From Myxocyprinus asiaticus (lineage: Eukaryota > Chordata > Actinopteri > Cypriniformes > Catostomidae): DNA of 64,000 nucleotides. Below are positions 46,794 through 58,310 of the stretch, in pieces. The notes below the pieces were generated by a model. It ran no database searches. It had not been told where the DNA came from and was given only the letters and a program-made list of their open reading frames with translations. The position numbers were made by a program, and so were the translations under genes. The stretch covers positions 19,003,501 through 19,067,500 of the forward strand of contig NC_059351.1 in assembly GCF_019703515.2 (NCBI RefSeq). The letters run 5' to 3'. How positions within the stretch are numbered: position 1 is the first letter of the stretch; each line of letters starts with the position of its first letter.

Positions 46794-47179
46794 TATATCC
46801 TTGTCTTGGTGTAAAATGAAGGCATTGTGTGGAGTGAAGAAATGCTTGTTTTGCACGCTTGCTGCTGTAGTGTTGAACGCGACTCGAGTGACAGCATGCA
46901 GCTGTGAAGTTCCACTGTCCTAAAAGTACTGTTCAAAAATCTCAATAAATTACACATTTATTAACACTTATTAAATTAAAACCAGTAATGTAACAACAGG
47001 AACGCTACCCATTTTATCGAAGTAAAAGTAAATTTATTTTCATCAAAAATGTACTTAAGTAAGACTGAAAACTACCAATCATGAAACATACTCATAAAAG
47101 TAAAAACATTTTCAAAAAGTTACTTAAGTAAATGTAAAGGAGTAAATTTACCGCATTACTACCCACCTCTGCGTGTTGG

Positions 47180-49008
47180 TTGTTTCTTCAACTTCAGGCA
47201 CTTTTAGCACTGTGGACTTCTAGAAAGTAAAGTCTCGTTAAAATATTTTTCCCATTCTCACTGAAATTTATTTTGCATTGGAATTACTTAAAATAAATAC
47301 GTAGCATTTTTGCATCACGCTTTTTAAGTACTTCAACTTATGGTCGTTTCATGTCCGCACAAACAGAAAACCTTTGTCATATGAACAAGACACAGGAACA
47401 ACTAAAAGCAAGTTGTTTCAAATTAACATTTATATCACTGTTTATACAGTTTACTTGGCTCTAAAGAAAATAATAACTGAGGTCAGTCATTAAACTTGAT
47501 TAACCAAAGATGTGCATTTAAAACTTCAGCTTTGCACAGACATTCACATGCGCAAAGAACAATTACATGGATTGAACATGATCCAACTTCACAAAGGGAA
47601 CACTAATCACCCAAACAGTGACTACACAAAACTATTTACTGCTATTTACAGTTAAACAACATCAATACTACTAAAAAATAGCTAAAAATCTCTATGAATT
47701 CTTAATAGCAAAGAATTAAATGGCCACATAAGTTCATTTTGACCAAACAAACATGCTTAAAGTATTCAAGAACAAGGGCTTATGGGTATTCCCCACAACC
47801 TCAGTTCTGTACTTGATAGTTTGAGTTAGTAGTACTTAAAATCTTAATTTTATGGATTTGTAAGATCAAATCCATCCAAGATTAAAGTTCAAGGAACTCA
47901 TGATTATTCATTTTATTTATGTAACTCTCTAAAAGTTCACCTTTAAATTTATATTTTGTATTGTACACATTAATAAAAATTAAGTTAAGCTAATAAATTT
48001 ATAAATATTTCCATATATGTGTAGAAGCTATTTATTATTAAACGTTATGGTTGTTGAGCCAACAGATTTTTATTTTTATTTTTATTGTTTTATTTTTTTG
48101 TGTAGTGTAGTTTATTTAATTTGTCTTCTAACAATGTCAGTGTATGTACTGTACATGCATCGCAGAAGATTTATGTCATTCAAGTCCAACAAATTCCTTT
48201 ATTGGAAATTCCTTTATTGTTTAATAAAATTATTTGGTGGAAATGTTTTTCAAATAACTGACTCTTTGTCTTGTTAAGGCTAATTTCATAGCTAACATTT
48301 AATGTACACTTAATACACACAATTAAAATATATTTTTACACTTTTTTGCATAATTTGGCAAAATTACGGCTTGAAAGCTAAAATTATTCTGCTCACAAGT
48401 AATATTTACCTTAATTTTTCTGTTTTCTTCAAACATCACTTGCCTCATATTTCATCTCGAGACACTTTTGTCCACTTGATAAACAAGTACTCTAACGTTT
48501 TAAGAAAAAAAAATATTAGGGGCAAAATTGTTTGGTGTGGTGGAAATGATGCCATAACTGTGAAACAGTCGTAATTTTTGGAAAATTGATAGAAATCATT
48601 TGCACACAATAAATATCGAAATGGTTTGTTTATTTCACTCTTTCTTTGGATTCTTATAGTTTAAAAAGTGTAATAATTAGGATTTTTATAATGTATTTTC
48701 AAAGTTGACTATTGAAAATCTGGGACAAATCTAAAACAGAAAAACATATACTTAAAAGGCATTTGAAAAGTACCAAAAGGTCTGGTGAAAAGTTTCCAAT
48801 TTAGTTTTAGTGAGACATTCATATAACAAAAAGAAAAAAGATGAAATCTGTTCTTTTTTTAATAAAAATCAACTCCTGGGACATGAAAGTTGAAGACACA
48901 TTCTGGCACATATGACAGTACCTTGATATTACTATCTGATATCACTGTGACTGTACCATAGTACAAATAGACAGTTTAAAAGTGGAAAATACCTTTGGAA
49001 AGAAAAAC
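47180..49008. other. Spacer without a gene
   Basis: AT-rich. No gene or repeat recognised. The open frame at 48,017-48,277 (+) is Phe/Tyr/Leu-rich because of the base composition and shows no family resemblance. Confidence 0.5.
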
Positions 49009-49098
49009 TGTGTGTGTGTGTGTGTGTGTGCGTGCGTGCGTGCGTGTGTGCGTGTGTGTGTGCGTGTGTGTGCGCGTGTGTGTGCGCGTGTGTGTGTG

Positions 49099-49134
<36 letters not shown>
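49009..49134. repeat. (TG)n/(CG)n-interrupted microsatellite
   Basis: About 126 bases of alternating purine-pyrimidine (TG with CG interruptions). Such sequence can adopt Z-DNA. The His/Thr- and Cys/Val-rich frames read across it are artefacts of the repeat. Confidence 0.95.
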
Positions 49135-49136
<2 letters not shown>

Positions 49137-49669
49137 GACCCTGTGAATCAGGGGTTAAGGCAGTCCGTCTCGCTTGCAGAGGGACAGCACTGTTTTTCTC
49201 CCTAGTTACCGTTGCTATGTTACCCACTAAAATACCCACACAGAAGGGTACCTGATGACCGGCTTCAGACACACTGCGTGGTTTCCACGGACATGAACTC
49301 TCGCTAATCAGGGGGCAAATGTCACATGAACCAGCTCTCTAAATTGAGACTGCAAACAAGTACACACATACATATAAATACCCAGCTGTGTAAAAAAAAA
49401 AAAAAAAAAACAATTATGCATTGCAACGCATCTGTCAGACAACATAAATTCAATGCATCAATTATGGAATTTAAACATTAATTATAACAATATTACTTAA
49501 TGAAACATGCATTACTTTCTTTTCGAAAAAACTAACTTATTCAAATGATGTAAACTGTCCTTCCAGTTACATTTGTCTATTTTCTGAAACTAATTATGAA
49601 TAAAATAATGTATGGTAAAATAATCAAAACATAACCAAAATTCAGATTTCATGAGGCTTTGCCTCATTT
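49135..49669. other. Spacer with a poly(A) tract
   Basis: No gene recognised. A run of 19 A lies near 49,392-49,410. Confidence 0.5.
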
Positions 49670-50150
49670 AAAGGAATAGTTCACCCAAAAATGAAATTTC
49701 TCTCATCATTTACTCACCCTCATGCCATCCCAGATATATATGACTTTCTTTCTTCAGCTGAACATAAATTAAGATTTTTAGAAGAATATTTCAGCTCGGT
49801 AGGTCCATACAATACAAGTGAATGGGTACCAAAATGTAGACACTCCAAAAAGCACATAAAGTCATCCTAAAAGTAATCCATATGACTCCAGTGTTTTAGT
49901 CCATATCTTCAGAAGTGATCTGATAGGTGTGGGTGAGAAACAAATCAATATTTAAGTCATTTTTTGCTAGAAAGTCTTCTCCCTGCCCAGTAGGGGGTGG
50001 TATGCATGAAGAATGTGAATCACCAAAAACACAAGAAGAAGAATGTGAAAGTTAAAGTGGAGACTGACTAAGCAGGGAGGAGAATTTAAAGTAAAAATGG
50101 ACTTAAATATTGAACTGTTTCTCACCCACACCTATCAAATTGATACAATA
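49670..50150. mobile_element. Truncated foldback element
   Basis: The left end AAAGGAATAGTTCACCCAAA and CTCACCCTCATGCCATCCCA match the element at 43,784. Inner arms around 49,920-49,975 (GATAGGTGTGGGTGAGAAAC) and 50,105-50,140 (GTTTCTCACCCACACCTATC) are inverted copies. The outer right arm is missing. Confidence 0.7.
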
Positions 50151-50531
50151 AAAAGAATCAGTTCATAAGAGTCATTTGTTTGTCGGATTACACTGGATGC
50201 GCTGTCTCTCTTGTTACACTAAAATGAATCAATTCATAAGAGTCACTTGTTTGAATTGGAATACACGTGCTGGATGTTGTTGTGTTTTAGAAAGTAAATT
50301 AAAAGCGAGGACAAATTAATTTTCTAAATTTTATCTCACCAACATTCAATTTATACTGCAAACTTACATTTACAACTTGGGAAAATATGTTTCCTTTTGC
50401 CGTGGGGCTGTAGATTCTGCAGTTGGGGAGCACCACTACTGGAAAACAGTGCAAGAAACTGCCATTTCGCATGAAGCCGAGAAGTAAGTGCAGCTTCTGT
50501 TTCGTGATGCTTTTGAACCTATGCTTGAGCC
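50151..50531. other. Spacer without a gene
   Basis: Two AATCA(A/G)TTCATAAGAGTCA repeats at 50,156 and 50,226. No gene recognised. Confidence 0.4.
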
Positions 50532-50534
50532 TAA

Positions 50535-51245
50535 AGCCCCGTTCACACCGCCAGCAACATCACGCGAGACAGCAACACCATCCCATTCATTTTCAATGAG
50601 AGCACAGCGACTTCCAGCGTCACGATCTGTCTCAACCGTTGGCGACAGAGATCGCCGTGGGGAGCGACAAGACAAGTTCAGAAAACTTCAACTTTATGCA
50701 AATGACAAGTGACATTCGTTGAGCGACTACCAATGAGAGTGAAGACAGAGGAGCTTATGTCATCCGTCTCCAGTCAGGGTGAGTGTGAGATACTGGAGTC
50801 GACTCGAGTGCAGGAAAGATGAAGAAGTTAAAAGTGTGAGCGATTTCACTGTACTATATAATTTGTCTTTAACCACATACATAGTTATGGCTTAATAAAA
50901 TGATGCATGGAAAACCATGTCAGCATTCTGAGTGAGTTTGATTCATATATTGAAGTAACGTTCGTCTTGTTTAATGATATAATGCATTAAGCACTGCTGC
51001 AGGTTATATAAAATGCTCTCCCTTGCAGAATGTGCATTTTTAGAGGCAAAAGAATTGATTTCTTGTCAAATTAGTGTGATATCTTAGTTTTATCGCAGTA
51101 TCATCTGTAAACAGCATTTCAAACGCTACTATGGCCAGTTGTGCAGTCCACCAATAACGTTAGAGTGGTGGCAGCATTAGGAATGGCCACCAGTGACACA
51201 GAACGCAAAGTCTAGCGACATGCCACCCGCGGTGTAAGCAGGGCT
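50535..51245. mobile_element. PIF/Harbinger-type MITE with TAA duplication
   Basis: The ends are AGCCCCGTTCACACCGCC and, reversed, AGCCCTGCTTACACCGCG. TAA flanks both sides (50,532-50,534 and 51,246-51,248), the 3-bp target of Harbinger elements. The 711-bp interior has no transposase; the overlapping open frames at 50,436-50,712 are not recognised. Confidence 0.75.
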
Positions 51246-51248
51246 TAA

Positions 51249-51986
51249 CATCATCCGTCTGCAGCACTGGCGCAGGTGCACTTTGGTCAGAGTGGAAGAA
51301 ATGCGATTAAGTGTTTACATGCCAATATAAAGCGATTGATATAGGAGTACTCCACATTTCTTATAATTACTCTGATTATTAACATAATCGCAATATCACA
51401 ATCTCAATATTCTGTTTACATGAGCAACAGTTAATCACAGTATTGCCTTAATTGCATTGTAATCGCATCAAGCAGGTGCATGTAAACGTAGCTATTGTTT
51501 TAAACTGTGCTCAGATTTGCTCAAGAAATCGAAGTCTGCGATCAAATGTCAGAAATCTCGATATGAACTCATCATTTTTTTTTCATGAAATTATTCCAAG
51601 AGCAAATTATCCAAGCTATGATGTCCACATTAATTTTATAGCTCGATACACTTACTGTATGTCAACAATTGACTTTTGACTTTTGTGACTTTTTGTACCT
51701 ATTTTGACTATTTAACTATCTACTTATCTAAGTTGATTCATAAAAACAAAAACCTAAATTATGAACTCCATTAAGTCTCCTTGATATGAAAGAGCAACCT
51801 CTGAGCAATAAACTTTTCCTCTGTGTTTGTGTGGTCAGTGAGTGTTTGTGGTGGTGTAATGCTGTTAATGTAACATTAATCGGTTGGCAGTGAAGTCTGC
51901 GCTCACAGAGAGAGCGGCGCCAAGAGAAACTAATCTACTTTACTGTGTCACCCTGCACGGGCTGCACTGCGTCACAGCCTGACTCC

Positions 51987-52030
<44 letters not shown>

Positions 52031-52819
52031 AGTTCATGTAGACATAAACAAGTACACATTTGCACATTAAACTGGGACACATGCAATGCTGTTAGGTAAA
52101 ACGCACATAAACGTGCAGCTGTCTAAAGTGGACATACTATAAACTTCTATTGATTTTAAATAAAGTTAATCTACCCTCTAACCCAAAAGCTAACCCTAAA
52201 AGAAAACTTTTTTTTTTTTTTTTTTTTTACTTTTATTTATGATTGAGTGAATCTCACAAAAATATGTCCAGGTCACATTTCACCCCAAAATTAAACTAAA
52301 GAAATTATAATTTAAAAAATATATAATTATACTTTGCATAAAGAAAATGAGACCTATTTTAGGACTAGCAAGATGTTTTTTCTGCATTGTGTATTTTCAT
52401 GTAAAGTCAGCACATTCTCATTACTGTAATGCATGCATACACATACACAGTATTCACTGTATACCCACCAAGAATTTTGGCAGAAATGGGTGAAAATTGA
52501 TATGAAAACAGTGGCACAGTATCATAAGTGACTTAAAATAAGCTCACTTCAGAAAGTTAAGCAAAATATAATCTGTTTCTTTTCTTTCTTTTTTTTATCT
52601 TCTCTGAAATAGGACATTAACATGTTCTTGACAGTCTTTGTAATCACCAGTTTTGTCCCCAAAGTAGAGCTCAACTAATCTTTGTTGTTTTTTTGGTTGC
52701 CAATTTAATAACAAGTGGAGGCAAACAGTCACTAGTGGACTCTGACCTACATGCTCAGCTGAATTGCTGTTCAAAATGTACTGTTCATGACAAATTCATC
52801 ACTCTGCCAGGTCACAAAA
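51249..52819. other. Spacer with microsatellites
   Basis: A (CA)n tract lies at 51,989-52,028 and a poly(T) tract at 52,208-52,229. No gene recognised. Confidence 0.5.
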
Positions 52820-52966
52820 CTTCTCCAGTCCACCTTAAATTAAGACCCGCCCCTCTGGTCCAGACGTCCCCTGAAAAATCCCTTTTGTACGGTCTCGCAC
52901 TGCCATCTACAGCCCTTGATGGTCTACTGCAGGCCAGGAACGTCTTAAGGTGGACCGGAGGTATTG
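52820..52966. repeat. Short foldback sequence
   Basis: CTCCAGTCCACCTTAA at 52,822 and its near-inverse TTAAGGTGGACCGGAG ending at about 52,966 (one mismatch in 16) bracket about 110 bases of GC-richer sequence. The unit is probably a tiny MITE or a repeat end. Confidence 0.5.
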
Positions 52967-53027
52967 AGACTTGTTTCCAAGTTGTCAAAATTGCATTTTT
53001 AGATTGTGTGTATTTGTAATGTTTTCT

Positions 53028-53133
<106 letters not shown>

Positions 53134-53888
53134 TTTATAATTTTTTTTTAATACTAAGTGCAGTTTTGTTTTCCCCAAAAGTCAGGTCAGGTTTTGTCAA
53201 AGGTATTAAAAATTTCTTGTACCCGACCAAGCAGGCATTGGGTTGACTGCAAGCAAATAATTTTTTCCACTGCTGCGTCCCAGTTCGCCTACTTATTCTA
53301 TGTCCTAAAAGTGTGTACTGTTTTTGTAATGGAGCAATACACACTTTTAAGTATGTAGCAAAAAAGTGTGCAAGGTCTGGGACATACTACTACATCATAA
53401 AATCGCGTCATGTTACAGAAGGGAACGTAGGCGCTTAATAGTGACGCACTTCTGGTCATAGTTAAATCGTCAATGTACACGACAGATTCCTCACATCTCA
53501 TTTCTACATCCCTTCATGAATTATTTCTTATGTAATTTATAATATAGAAATTATATAATTAGAAAACTCCATTAACCCTCCCCTTTGATGTATTTTTTCT
53601 CAATTCATCTACACTTCCCTGAAAATGCCTCCTACCGTATTGATGAGAGAAGCAGGTCTTTCGTGCGGAGAGTGCTCCTGATGTTCACAAATTATGACGT
53701 GTGTAATAATTTTAAGATTACACAAACCAAACTTAACTCTTTTTAAAATGTCCCTATCCTTATTAAAATGTGTTACATTTGCTTTATATTAAATATTCAA
53801 CATTACAGGGAAAACAAATTTTACTTGTATGAAAAGCAGACAAACACATAAATTTACACAAACACATACTGTATGTCTATATACATAA

Positions 53889-53889
<1 letters not shown>

Positions 53890-53931
<42 letters not shown>
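53890..53931. repeat. (CA)n microsatellite
   Basis: About 20 CA units inside the Harbinger element. Confidence 0.95.
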
Positions 53932-53932
<1 letters not shown>

Positions 53933-54229
53933 TTATACACAGAATTACTTGGATAGGACATTTTTACCTTTTGGCTTATTAAATAATTTAGTAATATAAT
54001 TAAAATAATATATAAATAATAAAATTAAGTTACTTTTTGTATAAATCTAGGATTTGAAATGACAAAACAATAGCATTTAACAAGAAAAAAACACAAACAC
54101 TTGCATGACACTGTACTGGATCTCTTTATTGTTTTCTAGCCTGGAAACCACACATCTTATTGCCAGCTGAATGCAACAGTCCCTGACTGACTGTTTCTGG
54201 ACAGAAAATCTGACCTGTGCCCCATATGC

Positions 54230-55138
54230 GCCTGACCACACCATCCATAGTGAGTCTCATAGCTGCACTTCCCCATGAATGGTCAAAAGACATAGAGGTG
54301 GTAATGTTCCTCTGCTGACTGGCCCATGCCGCATCCTATTGGGTTGTTTCCTCTGCCTTTGACATCCTCAAGTCAACAATGCAAAGGGTTGTGCACAAGG
54401 TCAGCAGAGCTGTCCTTGGCTTCCTGAAAAAATATTGTTCAGCTTCCTCAGGGTGAGGCGCTAGAGGAGGAGGGTGCAGGGTTTGCCAGGCTGTCAGGCT
54501 CTCCTGCTTTCAGTGTGGCAGTTGGAGCAATTGATGGCTGCCATATCCGCATAAAGCACCCAGCACTCAATGCAGACTGCTATTTCAACAGAAAATTGTT
54601 TTACTCCGTGCAACTCCAGGCTGTGTGTGACCACCAGGGCTTCCCTGGTTCTGTGCATGAACCAAGGGCACTTAAGAACAGCGCCATTTACAGCAAGCAG
54701 CTGTACCCACCTGAGGGCAAGTGCTTCCTAGGAGATGGAGTGTCTGACATCCCACATCACCATCATGACTCCCTATCAGGAGCCTGTTGCATCCCAAGTT
54801 GAGGCCCGCTACAACAGGCACCATTCCAGGGCCAGGTGCGTGACTGAGAGGGCCTTTGGCATGTTAAAAACAATAGGTTCATCTTTTTCAAAGTATTTGA
54901 GGTGAGCCCTAACTTCATCCCCGTTGTTGTGACATGCTGTGTAATTTTACACAACATATGCTTTGCCACCAGTGACATCATCGAAGCAGATGTGGATGCC
55001 GATGATGATGTCAACAACGACGACACTGCCAAACCCAGAGAAGTGGTGTATGGTGACGTCATGAGGAACCATCTGGCAGCAGCAGTTTCCGCACCTGGTA
55101 TCCACATTCCCACTCTCATGGAACATAACTATTTTTAG
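54230..55138 (+). pseudogene. PIF/Harbinger transposase, inactive
   Basis: Harbinger transposases are RNase H-fold DDE enzymes acting with a Myb-like partner. The plus strand reads STMQRVVHKVSRAVLGFLKK near 54,370, then VAVGAIDGCHIRIKHP (first catalytic Asp, 54,533-54,535), FNRKLFYSVQLQAVCDHQG, and FPGSVHEPRAL, where the second Asp (GSVHD in relatives) is Glu. About eight residues between DHQG and PGS are missing. A frame change near 54,745 leads to RVTERAFGML, which holds the final Glu. The C-terminal part (54,902-55,138) reads VVVTCCVILHNICFA and ends IHIPTLMEHNYF. Deletion, frameshift and the changed Asp indicate a dead gene. Confidence 0.85.
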
Positions 55139-55789
55139 CAGTAAAACGACCATGAGTTCCCATCATCCATCTCAACTTTCCCCTGTAATAAAGTTCTGAA
55201 AACTCACACACTAGATTAAACATAACAATAAATATATATTAGATTTTTTTATTATATTTTTTATTAGCAGCATTAAAATTCAAACCCTTGGTTTTAGATA
55301 TTTGCATTAATAAATAAAATAATATATTACTTTAAATAATATTTTAAACGCTACATAAAATACTGATGTTTCCTCCAGTGGACAATCAATTTTCTATAGT
55401 TTTTTTTATGGTTGTTTGTCATTTGATGCCACCCAAATTGCAAAAGATTATTGGATTGGATTCTGATAAAACTTGTTTTTTGACCAATAAAATCTTCTGT
55501 TGAAATTAACCAAGAAATTAACCAAATATGGTATATGTTACGAACCGAGATAACAGTACACTAACACAGGTAAACACAAGTGCATTCAACAATAAGCGCT
55601 CTAGTGGAATAAAAAATAAAATCACACCAGACAGTGTTCTGGAACATATAATGTATAATGTAATATAGCAAACAACAGTGTTTTAATTCAATTTCAGTTC
55701 AATTTAATTTAATTACATTAATTTTTTTAATTTCATACAACTACTTTAACAAAGATTTTGTGAGGACCTCCACAAAATTTCTTCATCTC

Positions 55790-56251
55790 TTCTTCTCATC
55801 TCTACATCCTTCCATCTCATCTCCTCATGCCTCATCTCCTCTCCATTCTCTCCCTAAACTCTTCCTCTCTCCTCCTGGCTTCTTCCTCTCTCTTTTTTCT
55901 CTCTTCTCTCTCTTCCTATTTTCTTCTCTCTCTTTCTTCACACTCTCTTGCTTTTCTCTCCTCCCTCTGCTGGGCCTCCAACTCTCTTTTTGCCTCCCTT
56001 TCCTCCAGCTCCACCAGGTACTGTAAAAGATCACTCTCATTGGACCCTCACTTTCTCTTGTGCACAACATCAGATAGGCCAGCATCAGAGGGAGAGGAAT
56101 CAATAGCAACATCCTGGCTGCCAGATTGGATTAGTGGTGTAGTGATGGATGGCTTGGATCCTAATGCAGCATCCATCACCCCATACCACTTCCAGGATGC
56201 TGCTGTGGATTCCCCACCCTCTGTGCTGATCCCTGACTGTGGATATGTCAT
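55790..56251 (-). pseudogene. Harbinger Myb-like accessory protein, C-terminal part
   Basis: The minus-strand segment 56,048-56,251 reads STAASWKWYGVMDAALGSKP, resembling the segment after the Myb/SANT domain in Harbinger second-ORF proteins. In another frame downstream (about 56,040-55,830) follows LLQYLVELEERE and a long Glu/Arg-rich stretch predicted to be coiled coil. The Myb/SANT DNA-binding domain itself is absent, because DIRS sequence replaces it at 56,252. The pyrimidine-rich plus strand at 55,780-55,990 is the complement of this coiled coil. Confidence 0.6.
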
Positions 56252-56660
56252 GGTTACTTGCGTAACCTTCGTTCCCTGATGGAGGGAACGAGACGTTGTA
56301 TCGATGTAGTGACACTAGGGGTCACTCTTGGGAGCCGGAGACACCTCTGGTCTTTGATAAAAGGCCAATGAAAATTGGCGAGTGGTATTTGCATGCCACT
56401 CCCCCGAACATACGGGTATAAAAGGAGCTGGTATGCAACCACTCATTCAGGTTTTATGCTGAGGAGCCAAGACAAGGTCTGGCCATTTCAGCGGGTAGTT
56501 CAGCGTTGTGGCAGGAGAGACACAACGTCTCGTTCCCTCCATCAGGGAATGGAGGTTACGCAAGTAACCATGACGTTCCCTATCTGTCACTCACTCGATG
56601 TTGTCGATGTAGTGACACTAGGGGTCCCTATAAAAAACGTCACAACTGGCTGAACTGTGT
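56252..56660 (-). repeat. DIRS A 3' terminal repeat region
   Basis: GTAACCTTCGTTCCCTGATG near 56,262 and CCATCAGGGAATGGAGGTTA near 56,540 are inverted copies. The inner part includes GTAGTGACACTAGGGGTC twice (about 56,305 and 56,608) and GGTATAAAAGGAGCTGGTAT (about 56,415). Confidence 0.85.
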
Positions 56661-57329
56661 TACGTGAACTGGCAGTGTGTGACGGGCAGAAAACTATGTG
56701 CCTCGTAGCCAGCGCACCAGGCCGACACGTAACCTCCCCCAACATAGTTATGAGTGCCGAACGGCCCTTTGGGGACAAGTCGACTACCCAAAAGATAGAG
56801 ACAGGCTAGCCCAGTCGTGGCCTCTTTTCCCCTTCTTTTTTTTCACTCCCTAAAAAAAAAAGGGGGATTATCCGACTGGGCCAACCAGAAAATACGTCAC
56901 ATGGTCTTGCCGAACTATGTCGGAAGTATGTCATGTGGAGAAGTCTCATGGTAGATCCTACCCAACGCGGGAGGAGTTACTACAAACATGGAGACTGTGG
57001 CAGAGGGGGCTCTGCCCAAGGAAGGCACAGTTTGCCAACAGGGAAACGAATTAGCGGTAGATATACATCGCATGGGGTTACCTTACAGGGAATCACCACA
57101 TGCGGAGCACCTACCCCAGAACAGGGCTCTTAGTTAGCACGTGTACTGGGCCGGCAGTGAGTCTCTCTGAAAACTCGACTGCCACAGGGCTCGGAGGAAG
57201 TCAACCAGGGAACACAGTTTGTGAACACTACTGGGAGTTAACAGTGCACGTCTTCAGCTCAGGGGAGGTGAAAGGCGCTATGTGCAAGCGATACACCCGG
57301 CCGGCTGTCCCGGACTTACCTGCTTGTGC

Positions 57330-58310
57330 GTGCCACTACCCGGGACGAAACCGGTTCCACCCGGAGGTTGGAGAACCTCGCAAAGGTGTTGGGTGTTGCC
57401 CAGCCCGCTGCTCTGCAAATGTCTGTTAGAGAGGTGCCCCTGGCCAAGGAGGCCACTACACCTCTGGTAGAATGGGCTTGTAGCCCTACCGGGGCGGCAC
57501 GTCCTTGGCGTGATATGCCATAATTATGGCATCAATGAGCCAGTGGGTGATCCTCTGCTTGGAGACAGTGCTTCCTTTCTGCTGTGCACCAAACAGACAA
57601 AGAGCTGCTCAGAGACTCTAAAGCTCTGCGTGCAATCCAAATAGATACGTAAAGCATGCACAGGACACAGCAACGTCAGGGCTGGGTCTGCCTCCTCCTG
57701 GGGCAGCACTCGCAGGTTCACCACCTGGTCCCTAAAAGGGGGTCATGGGAACCTTGGGCACATAGCCCGGTCAGGGTCTCAAGATCACATTAGAGTAGCC
57801 TGGACTGAACTCCAGGCATGTTTCGTTGACAGAGAACACTTGCAGGTCTCCTACCCTCTTGATGGAAGTGAGCGCATTCAGGAGGGCAGTCTTCAAGGAG
57901 AGTGTCTTAAGCTCAGCTGACTGCAAAGGCTCAAAGGGGGCTCTCTGTAGACCCTGAAGAACTACAGAGAGGTCCCATGTGGGAACGAGGCACAGTCTCG
58001 AGGGGTTCAGCCTCCTGGAGCCTCTCAGGAACCTGATGATCAGGCCGTGCTTCCCTAAGGACTTACCGTCCACTGTGTTGTGGTGTGCTGCTATAGCAGC
58101 AACATACACCTTCAAGGTGGAAGGGGACAGCCGCCCTTCCAACCTCTCCTGCAGGAAGGAAAGCACCGATCCGACTGCGCATCTCTGGGGGTCTTCCCAT
58201 CGGGAAGAACACCACTTAGCGAACAGACGCCACTTAAAGGCATACAGGTGCCTCGTAGAGGGGGCCCTAGCCTGAGTGACCGTGTCTACCAGCGGTGGAG
58301 CGTGAGGTCC
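57330..58310 (-). pseudogene. DIRS tyrosine recombinase (copy A2), nucleophile Tyr lost
   Basis: Reads STRHLYAFKWRLFAKWC, LSPSTLKVYVAAIAAHH, FEPLQSAELKTLSLKTALL and KRVGDLQVFSVN with the first catalytic Arg. A stop at about 57,771 follows. Other frames continue with LPQEEADPALTLLCPVHALR, LQAHSTRGVVAS (HxxR box, 57,461-57,480), DICRAAGWATPNTF and ARFSNLRVEPVSS. In copy C the last segment is RFYNL; here the Tyr codon is Ser (TCC, complement of 57,370-57,372). The recombinase is therefore both frameshifted and missing its nucleophile. Confidence 0.85.

Larger units (their letters stand above)
41393..47171. mobile_element. 5.8-kb hAT-type element holding three other elements
   Basis: The ends are CAGAGGTGGGTAGAGTAGCC and, reversed, CAGAGGTGGGTAGTAATGCG, identical over 13 bases. 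Both subterminal regions repeat ACTCAAGTA/ACTTAAGTA. CATGTTGG (41,385-41,392) and CGTGTTGG (47,172-47,179) are an 8-bp duplication with one change. Inside are a (TAA)n tract, an L2 LINE, a foldback element and a Tc1 transposon. No hAT transposase was found; the host element is probably a non-autonomous one of under 2 kb. Confidence 0.85.
53271..56251. mobile_element. PIF/Harbinger transposon, right end removed by DIRS
   Basis: The left end (TGCTGCGTCCCAGTTCGCCT) resembles fish Harbinger termini. Inside are a plus-strand transposase pseudogene (54,230-55,138) and, converging on it, the C-terminal part of a minus-strand Myb-like accessory gene (55,790-56,251). Having both genes is typical of autonomous Harbinger elements. 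DIRS sequence starts at 56,252 in the middle of the second gene. The right terminus is not found in this window. Confidence 0.75.

Noticed and set aside
48976..49272. A His/Thr-rich protein
   Set aside because: It is the (TG)n microsatellite read as codons.
55760..56279. A Ser/Leu/Phe-rich plus-strand membrane protein
   Set aside because: It is the complement of the Glu/Arg coiled coil of the Harbinger accessory gene.
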